From positions 1 to 6,021 of the forward strand of contig VBNZ01000132.1 of the NCBI GenBank assembly GCA_005877675.1: DNA of 6,021 nt, written 5' to 3'. The notes beneath the pieces were generated by a model. The model saw only the letters and a list, made by a program, of their open reading frames with translations, had not been told where the DNA came from and did no database searches. Each line of letters starts with the position of its first letter. Position 1 is the stretch's first letter. This document shows, one piece after another, positions 1-4,852 of the stretch. The DNA is from Gammaproteobacteria bacterium. GTDB lineage: Bacteria > Pseudomonadota > Gammaproteobacteria > Xanthomonadales > Rhodanobacteraceae. The translations under genes were made by a program, and so were the position numbers.

Positions 1-1511
1 GCAACTTGACGATCACCAACGTCAGCGGTGGTGGCTGCGCGGCACTGCCGTGCACGATTGCGAGTCTCGCGTCTGGTGCCAACGTGACGATCACCGTTAC
101 CGCAACCATCAACGCAGCGGGCGCATTCGACAACGCCTCGACGGTGTCGGCGACCGAACCCGATCCGAACCTTAGCAACAACACCGATAACACCGGCAAC
201 GGCGGTACAGCAGGCGCGTCCGCCGATGTGTCGGTGAACAAGACCTTGGTCACAGCTGGTCCCTATACCGTGGGTCAGACGCTGACGTACACGCTCGTGG
301 TTGCGAATGCCGGTCCATCGACGGCGACCAATGTGCAAGTCACCGATACCCCGAGCAACCTGACGATCACCAATGTCAGCGGCGGCAGTTGTGCGGCGCT
401 GCCGTGCACGATTGCGAGCCTGGCTTCGGGCGCGAACGCCACGATCACCGTTACGGCAACCATCAACGCGGCAGGTGCGTTCGACAACGCCTCGACGGTG
501 TCGGCGACCGAACCCGATCCGAACCTTGGCAACAACACCGACAACACCGGCAACGGTGGCACCGCCGGTGCGCCGCAGCTGACGGTGACGAAGTCGGCGA
601 GCCCTGCGTCGTTCACGGTCGGTCTGCCTGCGAGCTACTCGATCACGGTGAGCAACACCGGCAGCGCGACGACGGCTGGCGCGATCACCATTGCCGACAC
701 ATTGCCGGCCGGTATCACGCTTACCAGCGCAAGCGGAACGAACTGGAGCTGCACCGGCACGAGTACGCTCAGCTGCACGTTCAGCGGCACGTTGGTCGCG
801 AGCGCGAATACGCAGCTCACGCTGAATGTCGCAGTCGCCGCGTCGGCAACGACCGGCGACAATACGGCGACCGCAAGCGGGGGTGGTGATCCAACTTGCC
901 CGGCCGCCGCGCGTTGCACCGGTTCTGTGCCGGTTAGCGTCGCAGCACCGCAGTTGAATACGACCAAATCGGGCGTGCTCAATAACAATGTTGTCGCACC
1001 GGGCACGCAAAGCAATCAGGGCGATACGATCGCGTACACGATCACGGTGGCGAACAACGGCACCGGCGCTGCCGCTGGCGTGACACTCAACGATCCGCTG
1101 CTACCGTCCCTCAACTGCACGATCGGTGGCTCACCGGTGACGCTGCCGACCGGCCTGAATGCTGGCGCATCGCTGATCTGCACAGCGACTTACACGCTGA
1201 CGGCCGCCGATATTTCTGCGGGCAGCGTGTCGAACACCGCGACGACCACCGCCGGCAATGTATGTAATCCGACCACAGCCGGCTCGACCTGCTCGGCTAC
1301 GGCGGTTACATCGCTCACGCTGGTCGCAGTGATCAACACCACCAAGATCGGCGTCCCTAACAACGCGGTGGTGGCGCCCAGTAACCAGAGCGATCCGGGC
1401 GATCAAATCAACTACACGATCACAGTCGCCAATAGCGGCAATGGCCCGGCCACCGGCATCACCATCTCCGATCCGATGATTGCTGTGCTGGCGCGGCAGG
1501 CGGCACGGTGA
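1..1511 (+). CDS. DUF11-repeat surface protein, 5'-partial, upstream part of a frameshifted gene
   Basis: This is the internal part of a large secreted repeat protein. The frame is already open at base 3 (N-L-T-I-T-N), so the TTG at 6 is not a real start and the true N-terminus lies outside the window. Five tandem units of DUF11/TIGR01451 type are visible. They are beta-rich Ig-like modules with the usual signatures: a T-K-S/T start, Y-T-I-T-V-x-N-x-G, D-x-L-P-A-G-I-T and a late N-T-A-T. Composition is dominated by Thr, Ala, Ser, Gly and Asn with very few charged residues, as in extracellular adhesin or stalk proteins. The fifth unit runs normally to S-D-P-M-I, then leaves the family pattern (A-V-L-A-R-Q-A-A-R) and stops at 1509-1511, while the homologous continuation resumes in another frame from about 1490. 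I read 1-2890 as one interrupted gene. The ligand or exact role cannot be told from sequence. Confidence 0.85.
   Translation, partial: NLTITNVSGGGCAALPCTIASLASGANVTITVTATINAAGAFDNASTVSATEPDPNLSNNTDNTGNGGTAGASADVSVNKTLVTAGPYTVGQTLTYTLVVANAGPSTATNVQVTDTPSNLTITNVSGGSCAALPCTIASLASGANATITVTATINAAGAFDNASTVSATEPDPNLGNNTDNTGNGGTAGAPQLTVTKSASPASFTVGLPASYSITVSNTGSATTAGAITIADTLPAGITLTSASGTNWSCTGTSTLSCTFSGTLVASANTQLTLNVAVAASATTGDNTATASGGGDPTCPAAARCTGSVPVSVAAPQLNTTKSGVLNNNVVAPGTQSNQGDTIAYTITVANNGTGAAAGVTLNDPLLPSLNCTIGGSPVTLPTGLNAGASLICTATYTLTAADISAGSVSNTATTTAGNVCNPTTAGSTCSATAVTSLTLVAVINTTKIGVPNNAVVAPSNQSDPGDQINYTITVANSGNGPATGITISDPMIAVLARQAAR
3..572 (+). repeat. Class 1 DUF11 units, 118-aa (354-bp) period
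   Basis: Bases 3-218 are the end of one unit and 219-572 a complete one. The two align without gaps at an offset of exactly 354 bp, starting with N-L-T-I-T-N-V-S-G-G and ending with G-N-G-G-T-A-G-A. An exact 48-bp match (126-173 against 480-527) shows that the similarity holds at DNA level, so the duplication is recent or the copies are being homogenised. More copies may lie upstream of the window. Confidence 0.9.
573..947 (+). repeat. Class 2 DUF11 unit (125 aa), first copy
   Basis: This unit begins P-Q-L-T-V-T-K and ends S-V-A-A. It has the same length and layout as the three class 2 units at 1652-2776: V-G-x-x-A-S-Y, then D-T-L-P-A-G-I-T-L, N-W-S-C, L-S-C-T-F, G-G-G-D-P-T-C-P-A and a final R-C. 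The four cysteines at fixed positions could form two disulfides after export (inference). Confidence 0.85.
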
Positions 1512-1651
1512 CGTGTACCGGTACTTACACGTTGACCAGCAGCGACGTCACCAACGGCTCGGTCACTAACATCGCGACGGTTTCCGGGACCAATGTCTGT
1601 CCGCCCGGCACCGGCTGCTCGGGAACGGAAATCACACCGCTCGCAGCGGTG
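948..1651 (+). repeat. Class 3 DUF11 units, one intact and one interrupted
   Basis: Two units start N-T-T-K-x-G-V and carry N-N-x-V-V-A-P, Y-T-I-T-V-A-N, a D-P motif, C-T-x-T-Y-T-L and a Cys pair near the end. The first (948-1325) is intact. The second (1326-1651) is shorter: between its D-P codons and C-T-G-T-Y-T-L there are 38 nt where the first has 81. This 43-nt shortfall is not a multiple of three and coincides with the frame change. Confidence 0.85.
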
Positions 1652-2890
1652 CCGATCCTCGCGCTCAACAAGACGGCTTCGCCGAATCCGTTTGTGGTTG
1701 GCGCGCTGGCGAGCTACGTGATCACGGTTACCAACAATGGCACTGCGGCGACCACCGCGCCGATCACCGTCGCCGACAACTTGCCCAGCGGCATCACGCT
1801 GGCAAGCGCGAGCGGGACCAATTGGAGCTGCAGCGGCACGACGAGCCTGAGTTGCACGTTCAGCGGCACGCTCAATGCCGCAGCGAGCACGGTGCTCACG
1901 CTCAACGTGACGGTCGGCGCATCGGCGACCGTCGCCGACAATACGGCCGTGGCGAGCGGCGGCGGCGATCCGACCTGTCCAGCAACCGCACGCTGCAGCG
2001 GCACCGTTGTGGTAGGCGTCACTGCACCGCAATTGACGGTGAGCAAAACCGCAACGCCCAATCCATTCGTTGTGGGTCATCCGGCGAGCTATGCGGTAAC
2101 GATCGTCAACAGTGGTTCGGCAGCAACGTTCGGCAACATCACGCTCAGCGACGTCCTGCCGGCCGGCATTACCTTGGCCAGCGCCAGCGGTGCCAACTGG
2201 ACGTGCACGGGTACGAGCAATCTGAGCTGCACGTTCACCGGTACACTTGCCCCGTCGGCGAGCACATTGCTCACACTGAACGTCAACGTGAGTGCGGCCG
2301 CAGCGAGTGGCAACAATACCGCCACAGCAAGCGGCGGTGGCGATCCGACCTGTCCGGCCGCTGCACATTGTTCGGGTTCCGTGGCTGTTGTCATAGATCC
2401 GCCACAGCTGACGGTCGTGAAGACCGCATCGTCGAGCGTGTTCGTCGTCGGTCAGCCAGCGAGCTATACCGTTGCTGTAACCAACACCGGCACCGCCGCA
2501 ACGTCGGCCAACATCACCCTGACCGATACGTTGCCGGCGGGCATCACTTTGACGTCAGCCGTTGGCGCGAACTGGAGCTGTAACGGCAACGCGGCGTTGA
2601 CCTGCACCTTCATCGGCACGTTGGCGCCATCGGGCAGCACGGCGCTGCAGCTGAACGTTAGCGTGAGTGCGTCTGCGACCAACGGCAACAACTCCGCGAC
2701 GGCAAGCGGCGGCGGCGATCCGACATGTCCGGCGGCGGCGCATTGCTCCAGCACCGTTACGGTCGCCGTGGTGCAAGCCCAAGTCGCGCAACCTGCTGTG
2801 CCGGCGCCCGTCAATAATCGTTGGTTCCTCTTGGCGCTGCTCATCGCCATGGTCGCCGGGGTAGCCTTGATGCGCAAACGATCACACTAG
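1508..2890 (+). CDS. DUF11-repeat surface protein, C-terminal part with membrane anchor
   Basis: This is the 3' continuation of the same repeat gene in a different frame. The GTG at 1508 overlaps the upstream stop (GTGA) and is probably not a natural start. The first residues (T-C-T-G-T-Y-T-L) fall mid-repeat, matching I-C-T-A-T-Y-T-L of the preceding unit, and there is no signal peptide. After the remainder of that unit (residues 1-48) come three complete 125-aa DUF11-type units (49-173, 174-298, 299-423). A Pro/Ala/Val/Gln linker, a hydrophobic segment at about 439-455 and the tail R-K-R-S-H follow. That architecture fits export of the repeat region and retention by a C-terminal helix. If the frameshift is real, this half is either untranslated or made by reinitiation and not exported. 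If it is an assembly error, the segment simply completes the protein. Family assignment is firm, function is not. Confidence 0.85.
   Translation: MTCTGTYTLTSSDVTNGSVTNIATVSGTNVCPPGTGCSGTEITPLAAVPILALNKTASPNPFVVGALASYVITVTNNGTAATTAPITVADNLPSGITLASASGTNWSCSGTTSLSCTFSGTLNAAASTVLTLNVTVGASATVADNTAVASGGGDPTCPATARCSGTVVVGVTAPQLTVSKTATPNPFVVGHPASYAVTIVNSGSAATFGNITLSDVLPAGITLASASGANWTCTGTSNLSCTFTGTLAPSASTLLTLNVNVSAAAASGNNTATASGGGDPTCPAAAHCSGSVAVVIDPPQLTVVKTASSSVFVVGQPASYTVAVTNTGTAATSANITLTDTLPAGITLTSAVGANWSCNGNAALTCTFIGTLAPSGSTALQLNVSVSASATNGNNSATASGGGDPTCPAAAHCSSTVTVAVVQAQVAQPAVPAPVNNRWFLLALLIAMVAGVALMRKRSH
1652..2776 (+). repeat. Class 2 DUF11 units, three tandem copies of exactly 375 bp
   Basis: The units lie at 1652-2026, 2027-2401 and 2402-2776, each 125 codons with no length variation. 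All keep V-G-x-x-A-S-Y, L-P-x-G-I-T-L, N-W-[ST]-C, C-T-F-x-G-T-L, L-N-V-x-V, the G-G-G-D-P-T-C-P-A block and a final C-S. Third-position differences between copies show that these are not perfect recent duplicates, but the spacing is strictly conserved. Confidence 0.9.
2777..2887 (+). other. C-terminal sorting/anchor region of the DUF11 protein
   Basis: A linker rich in Ala, Gln, Val and Pro (V-P-A-P-V-N-N-R-W) leads into about 17 hydrophobic residues (F-L-L-A-L-L-I-A-M-V-A-G-V-A-L-M) and the basic tail R-K-R-S-H. The order motif, Trp, membrane helix, Arg/Lys tail resembles tripartite C-terminal signals of the IPTL-CTERM type in Gram-negative surface proteins. The canonical I-P-T-L-S-E-W is not present, so the exact class is uncertain. 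A plain inner-membrane anchor is the alternative. Confidence 0.6.
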
Positions 2891-3042
2891 GCACCGAGAT
2901 CGATGCAGTGAATCGGCCCGTTAACGCGATAGCCCGCGCTAACGGGCTGAACGCCGGCGAGTGCAGTGTGAATTGCTAGGGCAGGGCGGCTATCGAGCCG
3001 ACGCCAAACCGCGTGTCTGACGCGGCCCTCTCGGGGGCTGCG
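2891..3042. other. Convergent intergenic region
   Basis: These 152 bp lie between the ends of the DUF11 gene (+) and the HD-GYP gene (-). They hold the stem-loop at 2913-2950 and most of the hairpin at 3017-3046. I see no ORF or other signal. Confidence 0.7.
2913..2950 (+). terminator. Stem-loop downstream of the DUF11 gene
   Basis: The arms 2913-2928 and 2935-2950 form a 16-position stem with two imperfect positions (a G-U pair and an A-C mismatch) around a 6-nt loop, 23 bp after the stop at 2888-2890. No T-run follows, so it is a hairpin consistent with transcript end or 3'-end protection. It is not a classic intrinsic terminator. Confidence 0.5.
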
Positions 3043-3046
3043 TCAG
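3017..3046 (-). terminator. GC-rich hairpin overlapping the HD-GYP stop codon
   Basis: The arms 3017-3028 and 3035-3046 pair over 12 positions (one G-T) with a 6-nt loop. The right arm contains the HD-GYP stop codon (3043-3045, read on the - strand). It sits between convergent genes and probably ends or stabilises the - strand transcript. No clear U-tract follows on either strand. Confidence 0.5.
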
Positions 3047-3720
3047 GATAGGAGCGGCTTAATTGTGCGGCGTGCTACAAGCGTTGGCCGTCTTCGTTCA
3101 ATGCCGGGCTGCTTCGGCACGAGAGGTCGCGAGTTGAAGCTGGTCCGGCGCTCACGATCGAATGCGATCGCTTCGAAATGGCTGAAGACCGCAGGGTCGA
3201 GCTTCGTCCCGCATTCGCTTCTGAGTATTTCCATCACGCGCTCATGCGGTCGCGCTGGCTGATGAGGGCGCGTGGTCGTCATCGCGTCGTAGCAGTCGGC
3301 CACGCGGATGATTCTGGAATACAGCGGAATCTCTTCGCCTGATAACGCGTCAGGGTATCCGCTACCGTCCATCGCTTCATGGTGGTGCCGGACGACGATG
3401 CCGATCAGCTTCGCATCGGGATGTGCAATAGCCTGACAAATCTCTTGCCCGCGCACAGCGTGGGTTTTCATGGTTTGCCATTCGCTCGGATCCAAGCGGC
3501 CTGGTTTTAGCAGGATTGAATCTGGGATACCGATCTTTCCCACATCATGCAGTCTTGCAGCCGTGCTCAGCAGTTCGAGCTCGGCCGCACCGAGTTTGCA
3601 CTGAATCCCAAGCTCCAGACTCAACGCCTCGACGCGTGCGCAATGATTGTCGGTGTAGGCGTCTCGGGCGCCGAGCGCGACGCCAAGACAGTACCGTTGT
3701 TGCGTGAATAGCGCAGTCAT
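3043..3720 (-). CDS. Stand-alone HD-GYP cyclic-di-GMP phosphodiesterase
   Basis: HD-GYP proteins hydrolyse cyclic-di-GMP, usually to GMP or pGpG, in the cytoplasm and so favour motility over biofilm growth. The 225-aa product is almost only the catalytic domain. It has R-D-x-Y-T-x-x-H (H26), H58-D59 followed by V-G-K-I-G-I-P-D, K-P-G-R-L and M-K-T-H (H87). It then has H113-H114-E115 with D-G-S-G-Y-P (GYP at 121-123), and S-R-I-I-R-V-A-D-C-Y-D-A-M-T-T (D142). The metal ligands and GYP loop look intact, so activity is likely. There is no N-terminal receiver, PAS or membrane sensor, so control must come from expression or a partner protein. The basic tail after about residue 190 matches no domain I know. 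The ATG at 3720 is preceded by GAGAAGG at 6 nt. Its start faces the DHFR-like remnant on the same strand, about 160 bp away. Confidence 0.9.
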   Translation of the reverse strand: MTALFTQQRYCLGVALGARDAYTDNHCARVEALSLELGIQCKLGAAELELLSTAARLHDVGKIGIPDSILLKPGRLDPSEWQTMKTHAVRGQEICQAIAHPDAKLIGIVVRHHHEAMDGSGYPDALSGEEIPLYSRIIRVADCYDAMTTTRPHQPARPHERVMEILRSECGTKLDPAVFSHFEAIAFDRERRTSFNSRPLVPKQPGIERRRPTLVARRTIKPLLS

Positions 3721-3726
3721 AACAAA

Positions 3727-3733
3727 CCTTCTC
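3727..3733 (-). promoter_or_regulatory. Ribosome binding site of the HD-GYP gene
   Basis: GAGAAGG on the - strand lies 6 nt before the ATG at 3720-3718. It supports that start, although the encoded domain begins almost at once and leaves room for no sensor. Confidence 0.7.
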
Positions 3734-3806
3734 GCGGCGAATTGCTGTGACAGGTAAGGGCCTGGAACAACTCAGCGCATTATGATCGCGCGTTTTGAGA
3801 CGGCTA

Positions 3807-3822
3807 CTGTCAACAATGACAG
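3807..3822. promoter_or_regulatory. CTGT-N8-ACAG palindrome, possible operator
   Basis: CTGTCAACAATGACAG is a 6-bp inverted repeat with a 4-bp spacer. It also fits the enterobacterial LexA box spacing CTGT-N8-ACAG, with the preceding TA as in the consensus. It lies about 90 bp upstream of the HD-GYP start. On the - strand it contains TTGACA, a perfect -35 hexamer, but the nearest -10-like hexamer (CATAAT) is 23 bp away, so the promoter is unproven. A related short palindrome, CTGTGACAG, is at 3745-3753, and TGACAGGT occurs at both sites (3748-3755 and 3817-3824). Confidence 0.35.
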
Positions 3823-3880
3823 GTGTTTGTACTGGCTGCTATGGCGTCCTACGGCCATTTCTCGTGGTCCGCGCGACAGT

Positions 3881-4270
3881 TCACGCCGGTTGGTAGACGG
3901 CTGCCACGACGCCAGAGTCGAAGGGGATTGCGCTGATTAGCCGCAGATCAACCGGGCTGTCCAGTCCGGTGAACAGCGGTTGCCCTTGGCCCAGCACAAC
4001 CGGATGAATGACCAGTCGATATTCGTCAATGAGGCCGCAGGCAACCAGGCTTCGGGCGAATCGGGCGCCTCCATGTGCCAGGATGAAATTGCCCGGCTGT
4101 TCCTTTAGTCGTACGACTTCCTGCACGAGATCGCCGCGGGCCACTGTGGGTCTGCGGAACGGCTCATCAGATCCGCGATGCGGTCGAAGTGAAAAATTGA
4201 GATCGGCGTCATCACGACGGCTCACGCGAGGAGTCTGGGTATACTCGGCGAAGCTGCCCTTGGTTGATCC
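3881..4270 (-). pseudogene. RibD-C/dihydrofolate reductase-like protein, N-terminally truncated remnant
   Basis: The longest readable ORF, from a GTG at 4225, gives 114 aa. From R-G-D-L-V-Q-E-V (about residue 30) to the end it matches the C-terminal half of the small dihydrofolate-reductase-like (RibD C-terminal domain) proteins. Marks are L-K-E-Q-P-G, H-G-G-A-R-F-A-R-S-L, G-L-I-D-E-Y-R-L, H-P-V-V-L-G-Q-G-x-P-L-F and the F-D-S-G-V-V end. Family members are usually about 180-190 aa. The N-terminal strand with S-L-D-G and the first part of the nucleotide site are absent. The frame is open only back to a stop at 4271-4273, and the stretch F-A-E-Y-T-Q-T-P-R before the GTG still resembles the family's middle region, followed by unrelated residues. 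I found no N-terminal half in any - strand frame up to 4420. The GTG has no good ribosome binding site. It is most likely a decayed gene. Translation of a short product cannot be excluded. Confidence 0.6.
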
Positions 4271-4412
4271 CTATCGATCACTGATCTGCCTTGGCGGCCC
4301 GATGGCGGTATCAATGGTCGAACGAGAGGGACCTGTTTCGTGAGTCCTTCGGTTTTCTCAGGACATCACTTTCCACTAGAGGTCATCACAGATGTGTTCG
4401 CCCTGCGCCGGA
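4271..4412. other. Non-coding stretch between the DHFR-like remnant and DUF5329
   Basis: I see no credible gene on either strand. The - strand frames are broken by stops within short distances and show no reductase N-terminus. A weak 5-bp stem (GTCCT/AGGAC, near 4351-4371) is too poor to call a terminator. The area may be decayed former coding sequence. Confidence 0.5.
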
Positions 4413-4838
4413 TCACTGCTGCGGGTTGGAGCTATCCAATGCGTAAGCAGCAAGTTTTTCGCGCAGGAACGTGGCGGACTCAACCATATGACCGTCGGGA
4501 AATTTGATCCAGTATTTCTCGCCACTCATCGATGAAGTGGTCGCACAGCAGACGATGAAATCCTCGGCAGTCTTGACGCGATTGCCGGCAAAGCGAAGCT
4601 TGAGGCGCAGGTGATTCGCGGCCCGCTGCGCGTTGTATTCGCTGCCATTACGAATGAACGTCGTATCCTTGAGATCGGCGATCGCGCTGATCAGGTACTG
4701 GATCCTGCGTTGTTCAATTTCCTCTGGGGTGGTTGATTGAGAAAAGGCGGGTGCCGACAGACACCCTATGAGAAAAAGAATGCGCAGCAACTTATGTTTA
4801 GGAAATATTCGCGCAGTGCTGGCGAAGGCTGGGAGCAT
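4413..4838 (-). CDS. DUF5329 family exported protein
   Basis: This is a small envelope protein of the DUF5329 (YfeK-like) family, whose molecular function is unknown. The core shows the family pattern: E-I-E-Q-R-R-I-Q-Y-L-I-S-A-I, T-F-I-R-N-G-S-E-Y-N-A-x-x-A-A-x-H-L-R-L-K, then K-T-A-E-D-F-I, S-x-M-S-G-x-x-Y-W-I-K and a closing F-L-R-E-K-L. I chose the ATG at 4838. It overlaps the stop of the PLD gene (TGATG) and has GAGGG 9 nt upstream. The GTG just before it would add one residue. The N-terminus has a basic stretch (K-H-K-L-L-R), a hydrophobic core (I-L-F-L-I-G-C-L) and a plausible signal peptidase site after A-P-A-F-S. Since L-I-G-C is a poor lipobox, periplasmic export is likelier than lipidation. 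Its position after a lipid-active PLD enzyme suggests a joint envelope role (inference). Confidence 0.8.
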   Translation of the reverse strand: MLPAFASTARIFPKHKLLRILFLIGCLSAPAFSQSTTPEEIEQRRIQYLISAIADLKDTTFIRNGSEYNAQRAANHLRLKLRFAGNRVKTAEDFIVCCATTSSMSGEKYWIKFPDGHMVESATFLREKLAAYALDSSNPQQ

Positions 4839-4852
4839 CACAACAAGCCCTC
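4836..4852 (-). promoter_or_regulatory. PLD/DUF5329 stop-start overlap with RBS
   Basis: On the - strand GAGGG (4852-4848) lies inside the last PLD codons. The PLD stop TGA (4840-4838) shares its A with the DUF5329 ATG (4838-4836). This arrangement indicates translational coupling and co-transcription. Confidence 0.65.

Noticed and set aside
389..889. + strand ORF of 166 aa and similar ones (for example 1822-2583) inside the repeats
   Set aside because: These are out-of-frame readings of the repeats with His/Arg/Gln-rich low-complexity products. The DUF11 frame explains the DNA.
1508..1660. An independent gene starting at GTG 1508
   Set aside because: It starts in mid-repeat, lacks a signal peptide despite a C-terminal anchor, and continues the upstream unit. 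A frameshift is the simpler reading.
1412..2368. A 318-aa - strand ORF across the repeat gene
   Set aside because: It is antisense to the DUF11 repeats, rich in Arg/Ala/Cys, and its periodicity simply mirrors the repeats. It has no family resemblance.
3..2776. CRISPR array or satellite DNA
   Set aside because: The repeat units are 354-378 bp, coding, divergent at third positions and have no spacers.
3779..3813. A complete sigma-70 promoter TTGACA...CATAAT for the HD-GYP gene
   Set aside because: The spacer between the hexamers is 23 bp, too long for a normal promoter. Only the hexamer inside the palindrome is noted.
4008..4343. + strand 111-aa ORF
   Set aside because: It is antisense to the conserved C-terminal half of the reductase-like remnant, and its product resembles no family.
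4345..4375. Intrinsic terminator after the DUF5329 gene
   Set aside because: Only a 5-bp stem with a long loop is possible, and there is no U-run.
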